The notes under the pieces: model-generated | What the model was told of the DNA's origin: nothing | Database searches by the model: none | The model's input: only the letters and a program-made list of their open reading frames with translations | Translations under genes and position numbers: made by a program | Part shown: piece by piece, positions 17,129 through 27,428 of the stretch | Layout of the letters: each line of letters opens with the position of its first letter | Position numbering within the stretch: the first letter of the stretch is position 1 | Origin: Prunus persica | Lineage: Eukaryota; Streptophyta; Magnoliopsida; Rosales; Rosaceae | DNA: 64,000 nucleotides | NCBI RefSeq assembly: GCF_000346465.2 | Contig: NC_034011.1 | Coordinates: forward strand, 6,891,714-6,955,713 | Reading direction: 5' to 3'

Positions 17129-18045
17129 GATGCTTGCCTTCGATTGGTTTGTTGTTGTGTTTGCTGGGTAGAAAGTGGCTCCTTTTATAGGCCCTAGGAA
17201 GACTCAATTTTATCAAGCCACCATCTCCCATTTTCCTTCTATTTCTTCCATTCCATCTTGTTTGGTGAAACTTCTCTAGCCTGAGCATGTAGGCATGAAG
17301 TTTTTTGGAGTTTCAAGACCTTCACACAGCTAGACTTCTCCATGTGGGTGAGGAGCCACCCACTTCTGCTTCTTGTTTTCCCACCAAAGCTTGAAGAGGA
17401 AAGAATGGGTAAGGGTGCTTGGTCAAAAAGGTTATCAGCACATGGGTTTGCTTGGTTTTGGTGGTTTGGCTGTGATATGGTTTTAACAGAGATGACGTTG
17501 GATATTTTATAAGGTGCTGGGCTGGGCTGTTTCCAGCGGCTTGTGAGTTCCCTTTGATTTCGTTAGAATGCTGGAAGCTTTGGCTGATGTGGGATTTTCT
17601 CACGTGTTACGGGTTATTAGGTTTTCTTAAGGTGATAGGCTACTAGGTTTTCTCTCATGCTTACCATATGTTTGGGCTCAAGGAATGTGCTTGAGTTTTG
17701 GTGCCCCCAAGTAGCCTAAAACTTCCACTCCTTGAACCATCAATGGGCCTCGTGAATACTCATAACCATCCATACCACAACCTGCTCAGCAAGCCTTAGG
17801 CATTTGCGTGGCTTGGGCCCACTTAAGCTTGTAGAGTGGTGTGTTGTTTATTTGCTTGGCATGGCATGTGTGCAAGTGCATCAACTTTCTTGTGCCCAAA
17901 TCATGTTTATTCTCGGTAAGGTATCGCATTAGGCCGGGAATCTATTTGGGCCTAGCCTTAGATTTTTTGGGCCTCAACAATAACAAATAAGAATTGAAAC
18001 ATATATAGGACTTATAAACTAAAAACAATACAATTAGAATTAGAA

Positions 18046-18305
18046 TTTAGAAAGTATTATTATATATTCGGAATATTTAGAAAAAAATCAAAAAAATCGG
18101 AAAGAAATGGGTTAGGAGAACTTCAAAAAATTTCTATTCGGAGTTTTGGAATTTTTAGAATTTATGGACACATTCCAATTCAGATCCAAATTTTCTCGGA
18201 AATTTTGGATTTCGGCATATTCGGATATCGAAGTTAGATTTTTTTGGAAATTTTCATACCGAAATACGTCGGAATCGAATTTTCCAATCCAACTTACACC
18301 CTTAA
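18046..18305. repeat. TTCGG/TCGGAA-rich degenerate repeat, part 2
   Basis: Shares the TTCGGAA vocabulary of 14594-14712. It ends in TCCAATCCAACTTACACCC, whose reverse complement GGGTGTAAGTTGG resembles a transposon terminus. Confidence 0.45.
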
Positions 18306-18710
18306 GTGAGGGTTTTGTTTTATTTCATTTTCTTACAAGTTTTACTTACCCTTTTGCCACTTGAAAAATCTGTCCCATCTCAACCGTTCATTAAATCTTA
18401 CAGGTGATAATGGTTCCCGCATATATCCTTAACTCTCTCTTCAGCAAAAGAATATAGTATATGAGAACTCAACATGATGGTCAATTGAAAACCAATGATT
18501 TTTTTTTTTTCAAAATTTACAAGAAAAGTATTACTTTCAATCATTTCATTGCTTTTGAACATCAGAACATGTTCAGATTTATTCCACACAAAAAAAATGT
18601 TAGGTATATAAAATCTCAATAATACTAAAGATACCAAATTTGTGCACTAAATTTAAGTCCTAAATGATGTGGCATGTACCATGTCATACATATTTAATTA
18701 GGAAAATGAT

Positions 18711-19168
18711 AGGGAGACCATCTTTAGGAAAAACACTTACATGAAACGGGGATAACATTATTTTGCTATCCCCAGCCAATCACGGTAAGCCACGTGTGAT
18801 CACTTTTCTATGTTTCAGTATGTGATTGGCCGGAGATACATGTTTTGAATATGTGATTGGCCGGGGATAGCAAAACAATGTTATCTCCGTTGCATGCAAG
18901 TTTTTCTACATCTTTAGAGACCCACTTGTGTACCATCTCTCTAATAGAGGTGAGACCCATTGTATTAGTGACCTCCATTTCTATTAGAGAGATGGTACCC
19001 ATGTTGGTCTCAAAAGATGCAGAAAAACTTATATGAAACGGGAATAACACTGTTTTGCTATCTCTGACCAATTATAGACTGACATGTGAAAAAGTAATCA
19101 CACGTGGCATACCGTGATTGATGCTATCCTCGTTTCATGTAAGTGTTTCTCCTAAAAATGGTCACCCT
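18711..19168. mobile_element. Fold-back MITE with long terminal inverted repeats
   Basis: The left end AGGGAGACCATCTTTAGGAA pairs with the right end TTCTCCTAAAAATGGTCACCCT, and the pairing continues through CACTTACATGAAACGRGGATA, over 40 bp. Inside is a second inverted pair around a palindrome at about 18900-19035 (TACCATCTCTCTAATAGAGG against its inverted copy). TA borders both sides, which would fit a TA-target family, but this is weak. No coding capacity. Confidence 0.85.
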
Positions 19169-19235
19169 AACATGACCCATTTAATTACTACATACGTCAA
19201 GTTCTATTCACTTTCTCATTAAAACATAGAATGTG

Positions 19236-19396
19236 TGTCTTGCCAACGGGGTCTAGCCTAGTGAAAAATGGCATTAATTTATAGACTAGAGGTCTCAGGT
19301 TCAAATTCCTACGGCATTATAGCTGTGTGTGTGTGTGTGTGTGAGAAATCCCAATCCTCTATAATTTAGATTATCGCTTGTATTTAAAAATAAAAA
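19236..19396 (+). mobile_element. tRNA-derived SINE
   Basis: The head contains GTCTAGCCTAGTG (A-box-like) and AGGTTCAAATTCC (B box), followed by a GT microsatellite and an A-rich tail. A 15-bp flanking repeat, AAAACATAGAATGTG against AAAACATATAACGTG, has two mismatches (19221-19235 and 19397-19411). The polymerase III promoter is internal, so this is not a tRNA gene: there is no acceptor stem. Confidence 0.8.
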
Positions 19397-19458
19397 AAAA
19401 CATATAACGTGCCTCTCACATGTAGGATTCGTTGAGATCGATTTTTCCTTACACTCAT

Positions 19459-20377
19459 GGTGTGTTTACTAATCAAGAATTAGAACTCTCATAAGGAATT
19501 GAATTCCATCTATGGAGGATTCCTGCGTTTACTTCATATCAAGGAATTAAAAAGTAAGTGGGGCTCACACAAAATTAGGAATTGAATTCTTGGGTGGGAG
19601 GTGATATTCTAATTCTTGGAGAACTAACCCATTAGGATTTTATCTTCCTTACCCATTATATCCTCACACAATTTTTAAAATTCCAAATTTGCCAACTACT
19701 TTAATCTAACAACGAGGACATTTTACTATCTCAATTTCATATGATTTTGTTTATACCAAAGTAAACGGCCTATTATCACTGAACACGTGGAGGGAATCGA
19801 TACTGATCGACGGACCCCTTCGGCATGCTTCCTACCGAAGCTGTCTATCTTGGCCCTTTTTACCATCAGACACGTGCCATGCTCACAATCCATGCCCAGT
19901 GTCCCACATCGGAAATATGAGCACAGCGCACACCTCCCAAAGCCTATAAAAGGAGACCCATATCCCCAAAAGGGGGGGATCAGAACTAACGGTACGCTAT
20001 CGTGTGATCTGTCAGTTAAACCTTACTAAACCCGTACTTACTTAAGCATCGGAGAGCCTTCGACCGGTACCACACCGGTACCCCAAGGATTTACCGAACT
20101 TATCCTTTTGCAGGTACTTACCCTCCAAAGTGGACCACCTACCGAGGACAGCGACCTGCCGAAGGGATAATTGAACTAAGTTGACGAAAGACGTATTAAA
20201 CCACTTTTTCGCATCAACAGATTTAGTAAACAACTTCAATAGGAATCCGGAATCTAACTCCCCTCAATCCATATGGTAGTAAAGAACTTCAATAGGAATC
20301 CAGAATCTAATTCTCCTCAATCAAACTCCTCCTCAATTCAATTCCTCATAATCCGATTATGGATTAATAAACATGCC
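19459..20377. mobile_element. MITE (~440 bp) interrupted by an LTR
   Basis: The termini GGTGTGTTTACTAATC (left) and GATTAATAAACATGCC (right) are imperfect inverted repeats. The body has repeated GGAATTGAATTC-type phrases. Near the right end, a block beginning GTAAAVAACTTCAATAGGAA occurs twice in tandem (20226 and 20279). The LTR at 19748-20219 sits inside. Confidence 0.7.
19748..20219 (+). mobile_element. Solo LTR, 472 bp, inserted in a MITE
   Basis: Begins TGTTTATACC, ends GCATCAACA and is flanked by GATTT on both sides (19743-19747, 20220-20224). It contains a TATA box (CCTATAAAAGG near 19946), followed by the CTTAAGCATCGGAG phrase common in plant LTR R/U5 regions, so transcription would be on the plus strand. 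The left boundary rests mainly on the 5-bp duplication. Confidence 0.65.
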
Positions 20378-20627
20378 ATCATACTATCTAGTACTAAGTG
20401 GGAATACAAGAACCGTAATTTTATTCTATTTTACCTTTACCATATGGTAAATTAGTAATGGCATTTTCAATTTCTTCAAACGTATGGTTTTTGATTTTTA
20501 TTTTTTATAAACAAGCTAAATTGAGAAGGAGAAATTCAAATACAGAATCTCGAGGTACTATAACTACTCTCAACCACATAAGCTACAAAGCTTTGTTATT
20601 CGATAGGCAAAAGAAATAAACAAGTTC

Positions 20628-20894
20628 TTGTTTATTTGGAAAAGGCTCTTTGCTTGGTTATTTATTCGGAAAAGATTACAAGTTAGAAGTCACTTACATA
20701 AATATTTACCTAATATCAATCCTGAGTGCCCTCTTTGTAACAATCACTTGGAGACTATTAACCATCTATTTTTTGAATGTCAGTTTGCTGCTAATATTTG
20801 GAGGTGTACCTCTATGATCTCCACGACCTCTCAACAATGGAATCAAGTGGTAGGATACACTCCCTTATTTAAAGGATATAGACGGACTGAATAG
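20628..20894 (+). pseudogene. LINE zf-RVT segment
   Basis: Encodes RSHLHKYLPNINPECPLC and NHLFFECQFAANIW, the zinc-binding segment found at the C-terminus of plant non-LTR reverse transcriptases. It ends at a TAG at 20892-20894; the frame is then lost across a run of about 14 C residues at 20980-20995 before the RNase H segment resumes. Confidence 0.8.
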
Positions 20895-21032
20895 TCTTTC
20901 AAAAGCTCTCATTCTCTGTTGGCAAGTCTGGGAGACTCGGAACAACTGTGTTTTTAAAGACATTGCCCCTCACTAGGCCGCACCCCCCCCCCCCAACCAA
21001 AGGCTAGTGGTGAGCCTACTATCAAATGGAAA

Positions 21033-21446
21033 ATGCCTCCCCGTGACTGGATAACAGTGAATTTTGATGGTTCGGTGCATGACAATATGGCTGCTACTAG
21101 TTTTGTGATTCGGGACTGGAATGGTAACGTTAGGCTTGCGAGAGCTAAGAACTTGGGGCAGGTCTTGATCAATGTGGCAGAGTGTTTGGCTATTCGGGAT
21201 GGCCTGGCCCACGCCATCAACAATGGTTGGCGTAAAGTTTTAATTGAAGGTGACTCCAAGCTCGTCATTGACTGTATCAATAACAAAGTTTCGGTTCCTT
21301 GGAGCATTCGTCTCTTGGTTCAAGACATAAGGCTGCTTAGCTCCTATTGTGAAGAGATTTCCTTCCACCATGTTTTTCGGGAAGCAAACTTTACGACTGA
21401 TGCTTTAGCTAATTTAGGCCATATTTTGAACCCTTCCCACCTTTAG
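21033..21446 (+). pseudogene. LINE RNase H (RVT_3) domain
   Basis: An open 137-codon frame carrying the plant L1 RNase H pattern: VNFDGSV (first Asp), AECLAIRDGL (Glu), IEGDSKLVIDCI (second Asp) and REANFTTDALA near the end. All catalytic acidic positions appear present. It depends on a missing upstream reverse transcriptase, so it is treated as a remnant rather than as a free RNase H gene. An ATG at 21033 and a complete C-terminus would allow translation if it were transcribed. Confidence 0.8.
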
Positions 21447-21716
21447 GAGCAGGGGCTTCCTCTAAGTTGCTCTGCTCCGTTTAATTTTGATCTAGTTGGG
21501 CCTGTGTGTCCTTGTGGTTTTCGGTTGTAAGTTTCCTTTTTCCTATCCAAAAAAGAAAAAAGAAAAAGAAGTAAACAAGAAAGATATAAATAAATTATTA
21601 TTTTGAAATAAAAATAATAAAAATCTCACCTCATCTTCCCACCATAAGCTCCATATCAAATATCAACGAAGCACACACGACATTGTTCACTCGTCAGGCC
21701 TTTAGCAACCAAAACA

Positions 21717-22331
21717 ATGAAGGTGGAAGTGAAGCTCCGCCTCTCAGACGCCTCCGCACACCAAAAGCTCACCGACCTCCTCTCCCCCTTCCACGTCCAA
21801 ACCTTAATCCAAGAGAACATCTTCTTCGACGGTTCCAACGCCGAACTCTCCTCCAACCGCGCCATACTCCGCCTCCGCTTCTACGACGGCGTTTCGCCCT
21901 GCGTCCTTTCCCTCAAGGCCAAACCCGTCATCTCTGACTGTGTCAGCCGCGTCCAAGAGCTCGAAGAGCCTTTCGACCCGGTCCTCGGCCGCACCTGCGT
22001 GGCGGAGCCGTGGCGGCTCTCCGTCGTCGACTCCTCGGCGCTCTTAAAGCGCGTGAGGGAGGAATACGGGGTCCGAGAGGAAGGGCTAGGGTTTGTGTGC
22101 TTGGGTGGGTTTAGGAATGTGAGGGGTGTGTATGAGTGGAAGGGGTTGAAGATAGAGGTGGACGAGAGTAACTATGATTTCGGGACGTGTTATGAGGTGG
22201 AGTGTGAGAGCTCGAACCCTGAAAGGGATAAGAAGATTTTGGAGAAGTTGTTGGAGGAGAATGGGATTTGGTTTCAGTATTCGGAGGTTTTGAAGTTTGC
22301 AATTTTCCGGTCTGGGAAGTTGTCGGAGTAA
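21717..22331 (+). CDS. TTM3: Triphosphate tunnel metalloenzyme 3 (CYTH domain)
   Basis: A single exon encoding 204 aa, close to the plant TTM3 length. The CYTH fold is readable: N-terminal VEVKLRL strand, RAILRLRF, CVLSLKAKP, RVQELEE, LGFVCLGGFRNVRGVYEWKG, KIEVDESNYDFGTCYEVECE and the C-terminal KFAIFRSGKL. The many charged strand residues (Arg, Lys, Glu) line the tunnel in this family and bind metal and triphosphate. The known activity of plant TTM3 is tripolyphosphatase. The start is the first ATG in frame. Odd point: residue 2 is Lys (AAG), so the ExExK signature reads KVEVK. The 5' half is GC-rich compared with the surroundings. It starts 150 bp after the LINE tail. Confidence 0.93.
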   Translation: MKVEVKLRLSDASAHQKLTDLLSPFHVQTLIQENIFFDGSNAELSSNRAILRLRFYDGVSPCVLSLKAKPVISDCVSRVQELEEPFDPVLGRTCVAEPWRLSVVDSSALLKRVREEYGVREEGLGFVCLGGFRNVRGVYEWKGLKIEVDESNYDFGTCYEVECESSNPERDKKILEKLLEENGIWFQYSEVLKFAIFRSGKLSE

Positions 22332-23079
22332 GGGTTTGGACGTTTGATGATACTTGGAATGTAAATTGTGTGATAAATGAAAACTGTGTAATTGAGCTTG
22401 AGATGAAGACAATGGAGAAGGCAGATTCTCTGCATTCTTCTTTAATGTGTGGTTTCTGCAGAGATTATTTATTGTCTATCATCCTTCATGGAAATAGTAG
22501 ATATTATTTATTATGGCTTGCTTGTTCTGTTTTTTCCTTTGGCATGATTCCAAGTTTAAGTTTCCTTGCGGAAATGGGATGACAATCTGCAGGGACCATC
22601 TGATTTTGAAAGACTGTCTATGATAAGAATAGATTAGAAACGAAAATAGATACTGCAACTTCCCAGACCGAAAATTTGTAAACTTCGAACCTCCGAATAG
22701 CAAAACCTAGTCCCTTATTCTTCTACAACTAGTTGCGACCAAAACAAGGAAAAAAGAATAAGAAACTACATACTTGCATAAGGTAAGATAAGTTTCACTT
22801 TGAATAGGGTACAAAGTTTAGCAGCGGAGACAACTGGCTGGCCACTCATTTAACATACATGATCATGAGCCAGTAAATATGGATAACAAAACTCCAGACA
22901 ACTACAATCGCCACAGGACACATTATAATTTGATAAATAAAAAGAAGAGACACTTTCTACCACCATAAAAGCAATTGAACGCTCTTATCTTAACAAATAT
23001 AACATAATAATCAATAAAAAATTTCCAACCTGCCCCAAGTTACTAAAGAAGCAGCCTAAAACATGGTGAACCATTAACT
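22332..23079. other. Convergent intergenic region, TTM3 3' UTR
   Basis: Holds the 3' ends of TTM3 (+) and of the acidic-protein gene (-). No further gene or repeat recognised. Confidence 0.45.
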
Positions 23080-25050
23080 TCACTTCTTTCTTGTCAACGG
23101 TAGCTGGTAATGATCCTCTTCATCATCATCATCCTCTTCATCATCATCATCCTCATCATCGTCATCTTCTTCACCATCGTCATCGTCATCGTCATCGCTT
23201 TCTCCATCGCCATTAGCCTCAACCTCAACCTCGTCATCCAAATCCTCTTCATCATCATCGCTCTCTTCTTCTGAATCATCACCATCATCTTCATCATCAT
23301 CATCACTGTCCTCATCATCATCATCATCGTCATCATCATCCTTTGTTTCACCTGCATCGTTGTTTTCAGCATCAGGCTCTTTCACTTTATTAAGTTCGGA
23401 CATTGGAAACCTGAAATGCAGTCTCACTGCCCTATCACTTTCCATCCCCCATACCGTGAACATATAGAAAACAATAAAAGAAGGAAATCTAAAAATTCAA
23501 ACTTTTAAAAATACCCAAAATGTCGTTCCCACCTCTGATATGTTTTCACTGAGTTTTGAAATATGTCATGATCGTCAGGCAAAGACCCAATCTGTTGAAG
23601 AACAAACATAAAGCCAAAATGAGACATATATTAAAAAACATAACATGCGTAGAGAAGCGTAAAAATCGCAAAAACAAGCAAGCTGAATATTCAAAATCAT
23701 GCAGAGGGCAAACAGAAACCCCCACTGAAACCAAGCAGAAAAGTTCCACATCAGCTAGTGAAGAGAACTCAAAAGAAAGAAGATGGACTGTTAGGAGATA
23801 CTTATGTCTATCTACGTAATCCCAGAATGGTAATACTTAGAAATATAAGCATTTTTCAATGCTAAAAGAAAATAGAAAAAATGAAGAGAATGAACTACAA
23901 ATAAAGAGAGTAATGTTTCTTTCAGGAAGTAACATCAAAAATGCTCATACAATACATGTTTAGAGAGCAAGATCATCTGAATACTAGTTTCATTACTATA
24001 ACTAAGATAAGGCTAAACCCATCACCACTAGAGCATGTAACAAATTACTTCCATAAAAATGAGGCCAAACATACTTGCTCATCAAAATTAATTTGCTTCA
24101 GCAGAAATGAAGCACCTATGATACGTTTCGAAGAGAAATTAATGCTTCAATTATGGAAAAGAAAACAGTTCAATATGAAAGCTTTACATTTTATCACCCT
24201 TTTCCTTTTTGCTGTTGAGAAACTATAAGAAAGAAAAAAGGAACATTTACTTCACCAGTAGCTCGTATTATCATACATATTCTCAATCTTGATAATTTCT
24301 ATGTTTGACAAATTTTCATTCCACTAAGGATATAAATTAAAAGGGCTTATTGTATTTGGTTATTGAAATTTGAAAATGTTAGACCCCTAACCTCGGTGAG
24401 CTAGTATGCTCTGTTAGACAGGGATTCAACTTTCTGTTATCCTAAGGCTCCATTTGGACATAAGTAGGTTGTTATAATCTAAAACAAACATTTTAACCTT
24501 ACATTGTTATCTAGATCACTAGATTTGGAATCACTCCATCCAAATGGGTCCTAAAAGTCTCTATAAATTGTCGATTTCATTTGATTACCGAAATCCTAAT
24601 GTAAACCTAAGCATTAAGATAGTCCAAACTGTTTCCTCCAGCCCAGAAAACTATTATAGCAGGATGCCTCAATAAGGAAAAGTAACCAAATTACACAACT
24701 TTAAGTCCATACAACTATAACAAAACCTATTCACAAACACTTGTGTATGGGCAACAATTAATGAACAAAAGTATTCTTCAAACTATTATGAACAAAAAAC
24801 TACCCAGAAAAAGGAATTCCTCATCATTCAATTGCATCAATCATCAATGTATGAGCTTCAAGGTAAAGATAATTCACAGAGCCAAAATTAGAGAAAGATG
24901 ATTTGGGATTGAGTAATGAAGTACCTGCAGAAGTAGTAAAAGAAGAGACTTGTGAGCAAGAAGAGCAGTCTCCACCATCAAAGATTCAACCAAACAGCGC
25001 ATAATGCCCTTCAAATCATCAGCACTGTGGCAGAAACTCTGGATCTCCAT
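23080..25050 (-). CDS. Small protein with a long Asp/Glu-rich C-terminal tail
   Basis: Three exons on the minus strand, 25050-24925, 23591-23533 and 23410-23080, with consistent phases give 171 aa. The first 60 residues (MEIQSFCHSADDLKGIMRCL..., IGSLPDDHDIFQNSV) are an ordinary helical domain with a Leu run. After FPMSELNKVKEPDAENN, nearly all of about 85 residues are Asp or Glu, with few Ser or Gly, ending in HYQLPLTRKK. The long antisense frames here are shadows of the GAT/GAA/GAG repeats. I know of similar plant proteins with generic names but no proven function. Acidic tails of this kind often bind histones or other basic proteins, but that is inference. Intron 1 (23592-24924) holds a small MITE-like palindrome. 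Confidence 0.8.
24446..24551. mobile_element. Small MITE-like inverted repeat in intron 1 of the acidic-protein gene
   Basis: GGCTCCATTTGGAC at the left faces ATCCAAATGGGTCC at the right, about 105 bp end to end, AT-rich between. It resembles the GGCYCCRTTTGG termini common in plant hAT-type MITEs. Confidence 0.45.
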
Positions 25051-25795
25051 TGCACTAAAACTGTATATAAATGTGTAGGAAATAATACAGATAAGTTATA
25101 GGGTGACAGAGAGGAGCGGTGGAGGCCGTTTTGGGAAGTGCGTCGAGCTTCTGGAGTAGCATGGGCTATGTTTGGCCAAAAGAAAGATCAGGATTTTGAC
25201 TTACTTTTGTTTCCTCTTGGTCTTCGACTTGGAGCGGCTGAGATCGTTTTTATTTATTAATTTATAATTTCTTTTTGGTGGGAGCTGTAGTAAGATGTTG
25301 AAAAGCTAGGAATTCAAGAGCCAGTTGGCAAGGACCATAGTTATTGAGAGTGGAGGCTAGTTTAGTAAATGGATCTGGATTAAATTGAAATTAAGACAAA
25401 ATTAGTTCTTATGAATCTCACTTATCTAGGTGGGTAAGACACAATATTGGTTTATCAATGACTAGATATTAGTCCAATTTAAATAAATAGTGCAGTCTAG
25501 GCCAAGACACCAAATGAGACTTGATGACTTTTGTCCTATTTTTTCAATATTTAGAAATATAACCACTCGAAAGCAAATAATAAAAAAAAGGTTCTACTAG
25601 CTTCCCTTCTCTCTTTCAAACCTCTTTTCCTTACCTCCACACTTATTTCCCCATCTACTGGATTTGGGGTTTTAATTGTGAGGAGGTTACTTGTGTCTAG
25701 ATCTGCTTGGATTTGTGGTTTTGCTGGTTGGTGTTTTAGTTGTAAGGTGAGACTGCAATCTCGGCAGTGTTCTCTGTCTTCAAGATGGCGACGAT
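25051..25795. other. Promoter of the acidic-protein gene and spacer
   Basis: No gene or clear repeat. Ends at the copia element's target site. Confidence 0.4.
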
Positions 25796-25800
25796 GTCTG

Positions 25801-25998
25801 TGATAACAGTTGAGAAGGAGAATGTCAGAGAATGAATTGTAGACTTTTCTTATTATCAGATATTAACCATTCGTACAATGATTACAAGCTTATATAGGAG
25901 CTTAACTAACTAACAATTTGCTAACAATTCTAACAGAGAGCACGTGCCTTGCACATGATTTGATAAGAGTCTAACTAACAAAATCTTTACTGTTAACA
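25801..25998 (-). repeat. 3' LTR of the copia element, with adjacent polypurine tract
   Basis: In element sense it starts TGTTAACAGTAAAG and ends CTGTTATCA (198 bp). A TATATAAG TATA box lies inside. Immediately upstream in element sense is AAGGGGGAA, a good polypurine tract. Confidence 0.85.
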
Positions 25999-26006
25999 TT
26001 CCCCCT

Positions 26007-26835
26007 TGAACCTAACCAAGTTCCTCTGAGTTAGATGGACTACCAAGTCTCAAATTTCGACAATGTTGTACAAAAATGGGACTGTGAAGACTCTTAGTAA
26101 ATTTATCAGCAAGCTGTTCCTTTGTTGGAATGTATTGCACAGTTAAATCCTTCTTTTGCAAACAAAGTAGAAATTTATGTCGAGATGTTTAATTCTCGAG
26201 TGATATACCAGTTTGAACTCAGTGCTAAGGCAAACAAGTTATCACAATTAAGAAGAGGAGGTTGAGGCAAATAAACTTTCAAATCCTGCAACACATTTCT
26301 AACCCAAGACAAATCTGCAGAGGTATTTACAAGAACTCTATACTCAGCCTCTGTTGAACTTCTTGATACATAACTTTGTTTCTTAGATCGCCATGAGAGA
26401 TTGTATTCTTTCCTAAAAACACCACAAATCCAATAGTCAACCTCAGTGTATTAATGTCCCCTGCCCAATCTGCATCACTGTAGGCAGTCAACTCCCAAGG
26501 GTCACTGGTGAAACTGATCCTATACTTCATAGTGCCTTGACCATATCTGTCTTTGAGACCTGAATGTGAGGCTTGCAAGGAGTAGGACAAGCTCGACACG
26601 TACTCATACCAGCTCTTTTTAATAAGTCATTGGCATATTTAACTTGATTGACAAAAATATCTCTTACGACACAATATGAAATCTGTAACCCTAAGAAGTA
26701 GGTTAGTCTTCCCATATCTTTCATTTCAAAAATAAAACTGAGATCATCAACCACATGCTGAACTAACTCATCATTTGATCCCATGAGAATGATATCATCG
26801 ACATATAACAAAAGCACTACAATATATGTGCCATC
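26007..26835 (-). pseudogene. Copia reverse transcriptase C-terminal part and RNase H
   Basis: On the minus strand, LLYVDDIILMGS holds the catalytic YVDD box. It is followed by the typical MKDMGRLTYFLGLQI block and, nearer 26500, by YSDADWAGD of the copia RNase H. The RNase H part needs a frame change relative to the reverse transcriptase. A later SSTEAEY-like block lies near 26350. Stops and frameshifts make it non-functional. Confidence 0.88.
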
Positions 26836-27428
26836 TGTTGGAAGTGTGGAAGTCCCACACTCAATAAATAGAAGTTGGGCCAAATGGAAGCCAATTAGAT
26901 TTCAAAATCGATTTGGGCATTGAGGGTAAAAATATGGGCACTTTCAGATTTAAATTAAATTTTTAGTTTGAAATTAATAATTTTTTATTAATTCGGATTA
27001 GTTTAATTAACTGTTTTCTAATAGTTGTGACTCTTCTGATGATAAGGTTTCAGAAGTTTATTTAAATCAAACAAAGCCTCATTCGTAAAAACACAGAAAA
27101 AAAAACATTCTACAAGCATTTCACATTGTCTAAGAGGAAAACAAATAAAGTTCGTCAGATTCTAAGTCCTAGTGCTAGGGCTTAGAATACAGATAGTTGA
27201 ATCCTGGGAGGCAGTCACCTGTAGAACTTCAAGCACCGAGAAGGGGTGAAATTACTGTCTTTAGGACATTGCATCAAATATGCAAGCCTCTATCTCGAAT
27301 CCAAGTAAATTTCATTTATTATTTGTTTACTGTATTTTGAATTATAGTTTGTTATAAATACAATTTCGTTGGTTTATATATATATATATAATCATTCTAA
27401 TTAGTCACTAATTGTTATTTTTCCAACA
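26836..27428. mobile_element. Solo LTR, 593 bp, inside the copia pol
   Basis: Begins TGTTGGAAGTGTGGAAG, ends TTTTTCCAACA and is flanked by CCATC (26831-26835 and 27429-27433). Its ends are an inverted pair (TGTTGGAA/TTCCAACA). Removing it together with one CCATC makes the pol reading frame continuous across the site, which confirms the boundaries. Confidence 0.93.

Larger units (their letters stand above)
16226..17979. mobile_element. Solo LTR, 1754 bp, with 5-bp target duplication
   Basis: Begins TGTAGGGGTC and ends GGGCCTCAACA, so it has the TG...CA ends of an LTR. ATAAC occurs directly on both sides (16221-16225 and 17980-17984). No internal retrotransposon genes or second LTR accompany it. 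It is related to the element at 37641-39042: both start TGTWGRGGYC...ATTCC and share long blocks, such as the TTGGGCCCACTTAGRCTTGTAG region. It contains a GT/GA microsatellite and a 94-bp tandem repeat. Confidence 0.85.
20625..21566 (+). mobile_element. 5'-truncated LINE (L1-type) 3' end
   Basis: Two coding remnants are in order: a reverse-transcriptase-associated zinc-binding segment (20628-20894, CPLCNNHLETINHLFFEC) and an RNase H domain (21033-21446). An A-rich tail follows. AGAAATAAACAAG (20612-20624) and AGAAGTAAACAAG (21567-21579) flank it, a 13-bp target duplication with one mismatch. Most of the reverse transcriptase and all of the upstream part are missing, as usual for L1 elements. 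Confidence 0.88.

Noticed and set aside
16836..17288. 150-codon minus frame with repeated segments
   Set aside because: Produced by the 94-bp tandem repeat of the solo LTR.
23094..23372. Met-rich 92-codon minus frame
   Set aside because: Off-frame reading of the GAT repeat that encodes the acidic tail.
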